Assembly (NCBI RefSeq): GCF_947507565.1
Contig: NC_089188.1
Span: 1,674,001 to 1,738,000 of the forward strand
Origin: Oscarella lobularis
Taxonomy: Eukaryota; Porifera; Homoscleromorpha; Homosclerophorida; Oscarellidae
Direction: 5' to 3'
DNA length: 64,000 nucleotides
Below, piece after piece: positions 12,601 to 21,105 of this stretch (within the stretch, counting starts at the first letter, position 1; every line of letters starts with the position of its first letter). The position numbers and the translations under genes are program-made. The notes under the pieces were generated by a model. It saw nothing but the letters and a program-made list of their open reading frames with translations, had not been told where the DNA came from and ran no database searches.

Positions 12601-12841
12601 AGTTTTTTTTTTCCCTTTTCGCGTCGGTTTACTTGTGCTGTAGGTACGAAAGTTTGAGGGATCCTTGAGTAAGTCGGTTATGCCGCGGTGCAAGGGTACG
12701 AGGAATTTTCGGTAGCGAATGGGGCCGACTTTTTGCCGTATCGAGTCCTAGACGTTCGATTAGAGCACGTATTACACTTTTCTCCATAAAAAGACGTACC
12801 AGAATGTCTCGGATTCGGCTGGCGTCATTCGCTTTTGCCAT
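9651..12841 (-). CDS. Array gene 1: two-module protein of unrecognised family, about 930 aa
   Basis: The start is the ATG at 12841 (MAKANDASRIRDIL, exon 12800-12841). The next exon has VGPIRYRKFLVPLHRGITD, then ERAQHLLTLLGYDMD with a LPPG turn, then the helical domain (YMQNMQAVAGNTSTG, VVWQTENFMRCFKPEFF). The apparent stop after GYRKAFE is an intron read-through: a donor after LTEAL splices to ELLEQAVGFFKMRNF, opening module B (MQIVQLLGF, MILVDYEANETTLRTF). The last exon (11027-9651) has the second helical domain (LWQARHFFAHLRADQID), an Asp/Lys-rich linker, a coiled coil and a C-terminal domain with VSGLDLVPGKTVRNLSEALG. It is divergent from the lipase gene, with about 100 bp between start codons. 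Function unknown; likely cytoplasmic, as no targeting signal is visible. Confidence 0.78.
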
Positions 12842-12942
12842 TGAATCGAAAGGGGGAGCAGGAAGAGGCAAGAGGCGCTAGCGCACTGGTTCGGGGAGGC
12901 GGAACTACAATCTCTGCTACAACACCCCCACAGCCCTTCGCT
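12842..12942. promoter_or_regulatory. Bidirectional start region between array gene 1 and the lipase gene
   Basis: Only about 100 bp separate the two divergent start codons (12841 minus, 12943 plus), so the 5' untranslated regions and promoters must overlap. I see no obvious TATA box in this interval. Confidence 0.5.
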
Positions 12943-15096
12943 ATGGCGAGCTCCCAATCGCCACATCATCCCCTTATGCCGCCGCAATCGCAATCGCAAT
13001 CACAAAAGAGAAACGCTCGTAAATCTGCAACGTTGCCGGCGTGCATCAGCGTTGCCTACCTGAAATCTCTCCTCGCTCGACTCTTCCACTTGCACTACGG
13101 CATCTTTCGACTTGGCTTCGGCTTTTGGATAGCCGAAATCGGCGCCTTCATTCTCGTACTCGTCACAAACGTCTTCATTCAAATGATATACAACACCATC
13201 TTGCCGCTGTACGGAGGCGACGGAAACATCAAATCCGCAATCGCATCCGCCGGCACCTGTCTCGCCTTTCTCTTCGTCACCATACCGGTCGTGCGCGTTC
13301 TCTTTCCCGCCGTCTACAACGCGATGAAAGACGGCTGGTTGATGGACTCTAAGACGCCGATCGAATTTCCCCATTTCGCTGCGAGCTTCGCCTACGTTCG
13401 ACTGCGATCCGTCGCCAAAGTCTACGAGTTTCTCTACTCGGACACGAAATTTCGTCGCTTCGTCGTCGTCGTTCAAAAGACGACTCGCAGCGTCGTTTTT
13501 GTCGTCGTTTCCATCGTCGCGCTCGTCAAAGGCGACGGCACCCTCAACGGCACTTTGGAACATTTCTTTCAGCACGGTCTTCAGGCCGGTGCCGTCTTCT
13601 TCGGCATGTACTCGATTCTTCGCATTGTCGTCTTCGTTATTGCCGTCGTGTCGCCGTTTTGCTGTCGTGGACGGTCGACGACGGATGGGGCTTCGAGCGA
13701 GGTCGTCTTTCATCTGGCTTGGCGCACGACGTCGAAGTTGGATGAGAACGAATGCGACTACGGTCCCAGTCGTTCTTCTCACTGTTGGTATCACTCCAAA
13801 GTGCCGTCGCTCGTCTATCTCGTCGTCTCCGTCGTACTGCTTCTCTTTCTCTTTGTTTCTGTTCATCTGTCCGAGGCGACGCCGCTTAGTAAAGCCATCA
13901 CTGTCGTCTTTCTCCTTTTCTCCGCTCTCTTTCAATTCACTCACCTGTTGACGAAATCGTCGCCTCCAGCTAAACTATCCAGTCTCCTCGCCGCAAGCGG
14001 TGCCGTCTCCGTCGACGGAAGTGTTCAAGCGTCCGACGACGCCACCGCCGCCACCGACGACGATAATCCACAACTAGCCAAATTAATCAATAACGTTCTC
14101 GGCTATTTGAATTTCTCCAAGACGTCGTGCAATCATGTGCAAAACGTCGCCACGTCGGCGCTCTACACGTGGTTCGTTTTCATTTGCATGGGATTCGTCA
14201 TATGCGGATACGCGACAGTGATTCGCGACAGCAACGCCAAGTGTCTGCCCATCGCCGCTCGCACTCCGACGCCGAACGCGACAAGCGGACTTCGCCCATC
14301 CCAATGCGAAGTCCAGTGGAACGGTCTCGATATCGTCGACTTGGCAGCGTTAGCCAAGACGGCGTACTTCGATACGGAAACCAAAGACGGCTGCGTGAAG
14401 AACATCTCCGCCGGGCTTGACCATCTGTCCAAATACGATTGGACTCTAGTCAATCCCAAGGACAACGGCGGAAAATCGATTCATTTCTACGAATTATTTA
14501 GTTCGCGTTTGAACGTGACGGTGATCGTCGTGCGCGGAGGTCAGAGCGTCGCCGGCGTGATGAACAATCTCCTTCTCTGGTCGGAGGCGACGGTGCTCGG
14601 CTTCGTTTCCAAGGCGATACCGTTGACGAAGTCGTTGCCGAAAGACACCGTTTCGACGCTGGTGAAAATCGCCACGACGTTCGAGGGATCTCTCGATTCG
14701 CCCGTTCGACGGCACTACGTCGAGTTGGACGACTACGTTGCGCGGCGGCGAGGAAAGTTTCAGGGAAGTGCGACGATGCTCGTTGGACATTCGTTCGGCG
14801 GCGGATTGGCGAAGATTTCCGGAGCCAGGGCCGGGTTGAGAACGATTGCGTTCGGCGCACCGGGATTGGGTCAGTCGTTGCGAAAGTTTAACGTCAGTCA
14901 GGATCAGGTGCGGAATTCGGCTGTGAACGTCGCGTTGACCGGCGATCCGGTTGCCGCTATCGACGACGAGGCCGGCAGCGTCATGTCGCTGGACTGCGGG
15001 GGGAAGAGCTTGTGGACGTGTCACGGAATCGACCAGATCATGTGCAAGTTGCAGGATTACTGTAGCAAGGTTGTGATCGACTGCAGCAGTTCGTGA
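12943..15096 (+). CDS. Multi-pass membrane protein with C-terminal class 3 (alpha/beta hydrolase) lipase domain
   Basis: About 717 aa in one uninterrupted frame; the chosen start is the first ATG, MASSQSPHHP. The N-terminal two-thirds has six or seven hydrophobic segments (for example IGAFILVLVTNVFIQMIY, LVYLVVSVVLLLFLFVSV, WFVFICMGFVICGYATVI). The C-terminal part is a lipase_3 fold: nucleophile elbow GHSFGGGLAK (Ser in GHSFG), then FGAPGLGQS, then an Asp candidate in ALTGDPVAAI and a His candidate in TCHGIDQI. Families of this kind hydrolyse acylglycerols or lysophospholipids; the membrane region suggests action at a bilayer, in the manner of diacylglycerol lipases, though I cannot place it in a named subfamily. 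It is the longest intronless gene here, unlike its neighbours. Confidence 0.85.
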   Translation: MASSQSPHHPLMPPQSQSQSQKRNARKSATLPACISVAYLKSLLARLFHLHYGIFRLGFGFWIAEIGAFILVLVTNVFIQMIYNTILPLYGGDGNIKSAIASAGTCLAFLFVTIPVVRVLFPAVYNAMKDGWLMDSKTPIEFPHFAASFAYVRLRSVAKVYEFLYSDTKFRRFVVVVQKTTRSVVFVVVSIVALVKGDGTLNGTLEHFFQHGLQAGAVFFGMYSILRIVVFVIAVVSPFCCRGRSTTDGASSEVVFHLAWRTTSKLDENECDYGPSRSSHCWYHSKVPSLVYLVVSVVLLLFLFVSVHLSEATPLSKAITVVFLLFSALFQFTHLLTKSSPPAKLSSLLAASGAVSVDGSVQASDDATAATDDDNPQLAKLINNVLGYLNFSKTSCNHVQNVATSALYTWFVFICMGFVICGYATVIRDSNAKCLPIAARTPTPNATSGLRPSQCEVQWNGLDIVDLAALAKTAYFDTETKDGCVKNISAGLDHLSKYDWTLVNPKDNGGKSIHFYELFSSRLNVTVIVVRGGQSVAGVMNNLLLWSEATVLGFVSKAIPLTKSLPKDTVSTLVKIATTFEGSLDSPVRRHYVELDDYVARRRGKFQGSATMLVGHSFGGGLAKISGARAGLRTIAFGAPGLGQSLRKFNVSQDQVRNSAVNVALTGDPVAAIDDEAGSVMSLDCGGKSLWTCHGIDQIMCKLQDYCSKVVIDCSSS

Positions 15097-15186
15097 CCAA
15101 TCGCTAGAAACGCACAAAAAAACTGTAAAATAACAAACACCCCGTACTTGCTCTGAAAAAAGTTAGGCGCAATTTGTTGAGTTAAC

Positions 15187-15845
15187 TTAACGAGTACCTT
15201 CCATTTCCAGCAGAATTTTTTTTGCTGTTCCCTCCATGTCAATGGAACGTAGGGCAGCTAGCAGAAGTCCAATCGTAGCTCTATCTCCCTCCTTCTGCAT
15301 CCATGTATGACAGATATTGGCGAATTTGTGATCAATGCGCCTCGTCGGATCGTCAGAGTTGATTCCTTTTACTTGTACTTTACCGGCGCCAAGGAGCTGC
15401 ATTCCAAAATTTATGACATCGTCTTGGCTCTCAGCAACATCCTTTTTAATTTTCATAATGTGACGTTGAGTCACGGGTTGATTTAAATCCAACTCAACGT
15501 CACTTGACTCGGACTCCATAGAAACAGAATCTTGTTGTTCTGTAACAGTCCAAAAATAAAACTATTAGGTACAGTAATACTTTCAATATTACTATGTACG
15601 GTAACGTGTTCTAAACGGAAGAGAAAACTGCAGCAGACTATATCGCAAGGTGAATAAAAACGAGATCTCACATGCGCTAGAGAAAAAACAGCGCCCTGCG
15701 GAGAGTTGAGCAAGCAAAGGAATCCCCTAGGGAAGTCAGAAAGTTCGAACTTCCCTAGAGGGTAAAAAATAATGAGGTCGCGCCTCGAGGTCTCGTGAAG
15801 TTTCGCACTTACGATGGGATGCAGGGGATGCCATGGGGAGAAAGA
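15187..15845 (-). CDS. Small death-domain protein
   Basis: The last exon (15187 to about 15549) encodes about 110 residues from an internal Met at 15519. An upstream exon starting at ATG 15839 (MASPASH), with donor gtaagt, joins it in frame (Gln-rich, then DSVSMESESSDVEL). After a short acidic N-terminus the chain is a six-helix death domain: VINFGMQLLGAG, then KFANICHTWMQKEGDRATI, then LLLAALRSIDMEGTAKKIL, with the typical conserved Trp and the G-x-x-AT-x-x-LL-x-AL helix 5 motif. Death domains build homotypic signalling assemblies in apoptosis and innate immunity. No second effector domain is visible, so it may be an adaptor or decoy. It diverges from NCBP2 with about 40 bp between starts if the upstream exon is right. 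Confidence 0.75.
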
Positions 15846-15885
15846 CTCCGGATTCACTAACGCACGCTAGCTCCGGCAGGCGAAA

Positions 15886-16568
15886 ATGACGACTTTCGTC
15901 GTAGATAGCTCCGTGAGATTGGGACAGTATCGCGATCGAAGCTTTCCCGTAATAAAAGTAAAAAATACGTTTTATTTTGTGACGCGCTCGAACGCAGGGC
16001 ACGAGAGACGAGCTCGAAGCGAAGCTCAAGACGAGCACGACGCTCTACGTGGGCAATCTTTCCTTCTATACGACGGAAGAGCAGATTCACGCCCTATTTA
16101 GCATGTGCGGCGACGTCAAGCGGATAATCATGGGCCTAGACAAAGTGAAGCGAACGCCCTGTGGCTTTTGCTTTGTCGAGTATCCTTAGCAATACTAAAA
16201 ACGCTTTTCGAGCCGAATTCTTCCAAGTGCTGCTTCCCTAACCCGATTTTGCGAAGGTATTATACGCGCGAGGCGGCAGCGAATAATATTCGATACTTGA
16301 ATGGCACGAAACTCGACGATCGAGTCATTCGAACCGACTGGGACTACGGATTTAGCGAGGGACGGCAGTACGGTCGGGGAAAGCACGGCGGTCAGGTAGG
16401 TTTCGATTCGTGGGCACGATAAGCGACGTTTCTCAAACGCTTTCGAAGGTACGCGACGAATTTCGCCAGACGTTCGATCAAGATCGAGGCGGATACGGCA
16501 AGGCGCTCGAAACCCAATTAATCGCATCCGGGGCCTTACCCACACAAGACGACTCGAATAGTCCGTAA
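15886..16568 (+). CDS. NCBP2: Nuclear cap-binding protein subunit 2 (CBP20)
   Basis: Four exons. [20 protein letters not shown] is followed by a single RRM with RNP2 LYVGNLSF and RNP1 GFCFVE. A 3' exon then starts with [20 protein letters not shown], and the tail reads [18 protein letters not shown]. The RRM, the flanking Tyr residues and the RGGYG tail are the hallmarks of CBP20, which stacks the m7G cap of RNA polymerase II transcripts as a heterodimer with NCBP1 in the nucleus. Length (about 155 aa) matches animal orthologues. Introns are about 50-90 nt with GT-AG ends. Confidence 0.95.
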
Positions 16569-16652
16569 ATAGCCGAGAAAATCTAAGCGAGAAAACGAGT
16601 TCATTCGCACATTTACGCAATCGCGAAAGACCTCTAACCTTTTTCGTAATCC

Positions 16653-16829
16653 ATGACGTCAGGAGATCGCATGACCGCGATTACTCGTTTCGTCCTACGC
16701 ATGCTCAAGTACCAGCCATATCCCGTCACACAGGTTCTCCCTCACGCGCACTGGAATGCACCATTCGGCCGGACTGCAATGGTTGCGCGCGACGAAGGCA
16801 CGATAAAAACAATGGCCGAGGAAGGCGAC

Positions 16830-16866
<37 letters not shown>

Positions 16867-17487
16867 AGGCGCAGCCCGTCAAAGACCGCCCCCCGCCGTC
16901 GCTCTCCTCATTCGACTCCGACGCGGAGGGAGCCGTCAAAAAGAAAGGCTCCTTCATGATAACGAACGTTCGCCAAGGCAATTCGGGCGACATAAGCCTT
17001 CTCGAAGGCGCTGAAGAAGACGACGACGCCGAAAACGAGAACGAAACGTCGACGATAGCGCCGAACGGCCCACTCGACGACGACGTCGGCGGCGGGAAAC
17101 AGACTCGCTTCCAGCTTGTCAATCTACGCGAATCGTCTCGAGGCCGCTGGAAATGTCTCGACACGATACCCGAAACGGAGCCACCGCCGTCGGCGAATGG
17201 GCGGGGCTCTCCTATCGCCGCTCCATCGACGACGAATGGCGAAACGACGACGACGACGACGATGACGAATCACCTTCTGGCGCCGTCGAACGGGGCTCCA
17301 GCGAACGGCGCGCGCGCGTTACCTTCGACGACGAACGGCGGCGGCGGCGGCGGCGCTCCTTCGCTTTTCATTGACGACGTTTCGGAGACGATTTCGTCGA
17401 CGCCCGCCGTCGCTCCCGTCTTCTCGCGACAGACGTCGTGTGAAAGTGAGAATAGCGTCGTTGGCGTTTCTGTCACGACAGCGACGG

Positions 17488-17521
<34 letters not shown>

Positions 17522-17911
17522 TGCGGCTTCTCCCAGTCATCGACGCGACAGGTCTGGCTTCCTTCGTTGACCCGGCGTGGGCGTGTTTTCTATAAGTGTT
17601 GTGACTCCTCTCTTCTGTTTCTTATAGCGGCGATGTGTCCTCTGTTTCCTTTCAAGGACCTTCGAATGATAATCTGAATGAGTTGATGGTGAGAGCGCTT
17701 ATTATGCATACGTGGATAATACGTACGTATATTGTAGGATCATATGCGGACGCTCGTGAGCAGCGCCATACAGGAGCGATGTGCGACGTTGTCTGAGGAA
17801 AATCAACGACTCCGTACGGAGAATAATTCTTTGCGAATCGAACTCGAAAAGCTGAAAAGAGAGATGAGTGGCCATAGTAGTAGCGCTAGTAGTAAAGATA
17901 GAAAACTATGA
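16653..17911 (+). CDS. TSC22-domain family protein (leucine zipper)
   Basis: Three exons. The N-terminal exon holds both long-isoform TSC22D boxes: KKKGSFMITNVRQGNSGD near the start, and TRFQLVNLRESSRGRWKCLD later. They are separated by low-complexity Thr, Gly and Pro runs from ACG/GGC repeats. The last exons encode the TSC box and leucine zipper (NELMDHMRTLVSSAIQERC, then LSEENQRLRTENNSLRIEL). In the family this zipper mediates dimerisation in osmotic-stress, BMP/TGF-beta and growth signalling, with NRBP pseudokinases as partners. The start is uncertain: ATG 16653 is open, but the Met beginning MAEEGDATTT (about 16813) is also plausible. Confidence 0.85.
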
Positions 17912-18109
17912 CCGTCTTTCTTCCCCTTACTCTTCGCTGATTCCGTTGCGAATCTTTCTTCTTTTTTTTACGCCTCTTTTGTGGCGTTGATTAATTAATC
18001 CAATTGCATAAAAGCCATTCACTCGCCGTCGTACGCGCGCTAGTAGCGCGTCCTCCACGTCATCGTTCGCCTCTTGTGTGTGTGTGAGTGTATCGCTTTT
18101 CGCGTTAAA

Positions 18110-18429
18110 ATGCCGGCCAAACAACGCATGCGAACGCAAAGCCAGAAGCACAGCCAATACATCACCCAGCGAGGCAACGTCCCAAAAAGTTTGGTAAGGG
18201 AATGGGGCCCCCCTTCGGGAGTAAGAGAAAGGGTGCCAACGCCTCTTCTCATCTCGCAGAAACCGGACGAAGAGAAATCACCCGTGGGAATGGTTCTCTT
18301 GGGCCTATTCATTTTCGTCGTATGCGGATCAGGTAGAAACAAAACTGTTCGCTAGCGAACGCCGGTTGGGGAGATCGCGCGTATTTTCTAGCCTTCTTTC
18401 AAATCATACAAAGCATTCGGATGGGTTGA
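18110..18429 (+). CDS. SERP1: Stress-associated ER protein (SERP/RAMP4)
   Basis: About 64 aa in three exons: MPAKQRMRTQSQKHSQYITQ and the rest of the basic N-terminal segment, then KPDEEKSPVGMVLLGLFIFV with the tail-anchor membrane helix, then a 12-residue final exon AFFQIIQSIRMG. The last exon is too short for ordinary open-frame detection, but its phase and sequence match the family C-terminus. RAMP4 is a tail-anchored protein that associates with the Sec61 translocon and the ribosome and protects nascent membrane proteins during ER stress. The intron after the first exon is about 80 nt. Confidence 0.95.
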
Positions 18430-18545
18430 CTCGGCGTCGGCGACCGAGTAGACAGGAAAGAGCGACATACGACCTCCTATACCGACGCCAACCGAACGAC
18501 AGACCCTTTCCTAATCTATTTAGCTTTGTGTGTCTAATACAATAC

Positions 18546-18551
18546 AATAAA
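18546..18551 (+). other. Polyadenylation signal of SERP1
   Basis: AATAAA lies about 117 nt downstream of the SERP1 stop codon, in an AT-rich context before the convergent RNASEH2B 3' end. Confidence 0.55.
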
Positions 18552-18618
18552 CTTATCTTTGAACCCCATTGGTGAATTTTGCGCGCGTGTGTGTGCAGTA
18601 GGGGCGAGGCTCTCTTGG

Positions 18619-20057
18619 CTACGCGTTTTTCTTTTTACCTTTTAACTGGAAGAAGTTCGACATTGTCTTCATGCCCGTCTTGTCCACTTTGGCTAAGGCT
18701 CTTTGCGCTGCCGTCAGTTTTTTAGACTGCAAGGAAAATAGAATAGGTACGGTAGCGTGAGAGGGAGACTCCTTGCCTTTTCAACTTGAAGCGTTTTCTG
18801 GGTGTTGAACTTTGTGTAGTCTTCTTTGCACTCCTGTGATCCAGACCCGCTTTTCATCTTTTTCTACAACAAAACGTAATGCAGATCGTAACCTTGATGT
18901 GATATTATGTGCCACTAACCTTGGGAGGAAGATCGTCGTCGTCGTCGTCGTCATCCTTGTCGAATTGACTCCTTAGTTTCAGACTTTGCAAAAGGAGAAT
19001 TGTATTCAGGAGTCCCACCTGAAAGCTTCCTTTAGTCTTTCTGCCCACGATGGCAATAGGTATTCGCTGACGAGACCTACAGCATATCTCACATACTGAT
19101 CTATGCAAGCACACAGTGAGGCAATTCAACTCAGACTTCAGTATTACATACGTACCGTTTCTAGCTGCTGTTTGATTTTGAACGAACGTTGAAGCTCTAG
19201 AACCGCTCCCAACGTGGACTGCGGGCGTTTCCTTGAGTTTGGCAGAAACAGTTGATACCTAGACGAATAAAGAAGGAGATAATACCTATATCGTTCTCTT
19301 CTACCTTTTTTCTAAGCCATGTCAACGTCTTTTCATTGCTGAGACGATATACTTTAATGTCATCAGTTTCTGAGTCAAACGCTTCGCTGCTTTACGTAGA
19401 AAGAAGTCTTTCTTGGCTCTTACCTTTCACATCACATACTTGTGGTAGCTGACTGGCTCCATCCAATTGGCTGAGTTGTTGAACATAGGGAAATTCTCGA
19501 TCTGGATCGCCTGAGTCGAGAATGCTCTCAATAGTCGTAAAATGGTGTTTCTAATAGGGGAGGGAAAAAATGAAGACCTTCTCTCTGTAACAAAAATTCA
19601 TCTAACCGATTTTTCCAAAAAGACAAGCAGAAGGAAGAGAGGATCAATTGGCGTGGCGAGACAGAGACTTCCATCTGTATGTACCAGAGTAATCATACAC
19701 TATTATCCTTGTACTGTCTAATTACCTACCTTTATTCACGGAATTATTTATAAACCACGACTTTGGCGAATCTTCGTACTTCTGCACTTCGTGAATTCGC
19801 TTGCCATCATTCGTCAATAGAAAGAGACCGGATTCTCCTTGTGGACGAAATTCGACCTTTGGCTCGATACATTGCAAAAGAACTCACTCGTCCTGGGATG
19901 GGGCAAGTTCACAAAGCGCGGTTCCGTGTCTTTCATGGCGTCAGCTAAGAAATCAAGGCCCCGCTCAGCGCGTTAGCATCAGTTTGCGCGATAAGGACGC
20001 CATACTGGGAGCTATCAGAACCAGCTGGCGCTTAGATGATTGTCCTTTGCAACTCAT
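18619..20057 (-). CDS. RNASEH2B: Ribonuclease H2 subunit B
   Basis: About ten small exons. In order: [75 protein letters not shown]; a linker; [35 protein letters not shown]; an Asp run; [16 protein letters not shown]; and a C-terminal segment [18 protein letters not shown] followed by FFQLKGKKK. This matches RNASEH2B throughout, including the PCNA-binding-like C-terminal motif (MSNFF). The subunit scaffolds the trimeric nuclease that removes ribonucleotides from DNA in the nucleus. One intron has a GC donor (GAAAAG|gcaagg near 18773), and one is only 42 nt. The start is chosen by homology; only 49 bp separate it from the divergent RPP38 start. Confidence 0.92.
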
Positions 20058-20106
20058 TGCTTTTTCTTGTCGAATAGAGTCAAAAGACGCGAAATCGAGC
20101 CAAGGG
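20058..20106. promoter_or_regulatory. Ultra-short divergent promoter between RNASEH2B and RPP38
   Basis: The two start codons face away from each other with 49 bp between them. Transcription start sites must therefore overlap, or lie inside the partner's coding sequence. Confidence 0.45.
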
Positions 20107-20994
20107 ATGCTGCGCGCTACTACTACTACACCCAACGTTTGCTCCCGGATAATGCTAAACAGAAAGAAGGCGAAGACGCTTGTCAAGCATCGCCTCGAAT
20201 CGCCTTACCGACTAACGTGGTACGCAGCGTGCACGGTAGTAGGCTCGAACGCCTTTCAGAACCGTTTGCAGGCCAAGAGTGGAGAAAAGCGTGCGAGAGG
20301 AGGTCTTGCAGAAATTGCAGAAGTGAGAGAGCGCTCCAGACCTCTGAAATAATTGAAAACTTACGACACGAGTTCCAGATCTTTGGAGGTGCTCTTACCG
20401 TTGAAATCGCCGCTGACCGACCCGGAACTCGTCAAATCGGCAAAAGAAATGAGAGGCGGTCTCGCCGTCGGCATCAACGAAGTGACTCGGGGAATAGAGA
20501 AAGGCCAAATCGATTTGCTGCTCGTTTGTTTGAGCGAAGAGCCGGCCGTCTTCACGCAGCACCTGATATCGCTCAGCTGCCTCCGACGGTGTCACGCGGT
20601 CGGCCTATGCGATCTAAGCAAGACAGTGGCACATTGCTTAGGTGTTAAACGAGTGACAGCCCTCGGGTTTAAGGTAAAGGTCTAATTTAAATAATTTGAA
20701 TTAATTATTTTATCAATTAAACAGAGATCCCACTTTAATTTTATGATTATTTGATTGCGTTTTCATTTCTTACAGACTGCCGAAGCTCGCGGTGGTCATT
20801 TTCAATCTCTCGTCGAATTTGTAAAGGAGAAAACGCCTGATGTTCAACTCGATTGGCTACAGGCAACGAATGGGGACATGCAGCCAGAGCCTGATCCTCA
20901 CTACGTCAAATTGAGCGTGGAAAAATACGAATACGCACCACGATCAAAAGGCGCTAAGCGAAAGAGGAAACGTACCGAATTGAATGCAAAATGA
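20107..20994 (+). CDS. RPP38: Ribonuclease P/MRP protein subunit p38 (L7Ae fold)
   Basis: Four exons. The N-terminus has KKAKTLVKHRLESPYRLTW, as in RPP38. The central L7Ae/L30e RNA-binding domain reads GGLAVGINEVTRGIEKGQID, then LLLVCLSEEPA, then HLISLSCLRRCHAVGLCDLS, then LGVKRVTALGF. A short C-terminal exon ends in a basic nuclear tail (KGAKRKRKRTE). The GINEVTR motif is the kink-turn-contacting element of the fold. The protein is a subunit of RNase P and MRP, which process tRNA 5' ends and pre-rRNA. It is convergent with PEX1, with about 110 bp between stops. Confidence 0.9.
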
Positions 20995-21105
20995 TTCTCT
21001 GTTTTTGGCGCAACACAGCAGCAGCAAGCACTTGGCTAAAAGATAGAGGGGGTAACACGGGGTTCGCAGCACATCATAATTGATAGCGTTTCCTTTTCTA
21101 AAGTA

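Noticed and set aside
13000-13944. Minus-strand open frame of 314 codons
   Set aside because: It is the antisense shadow of the lipase gene, whose sense product has coherent membrane helices and a catalytic motif.
19380-19450. Apparent frameshift in RNASEH2B between the VCDVK and DSETDD exons
   Set aside because: A 42-nt intron ending cgaag keeps the frame; no error is needed.
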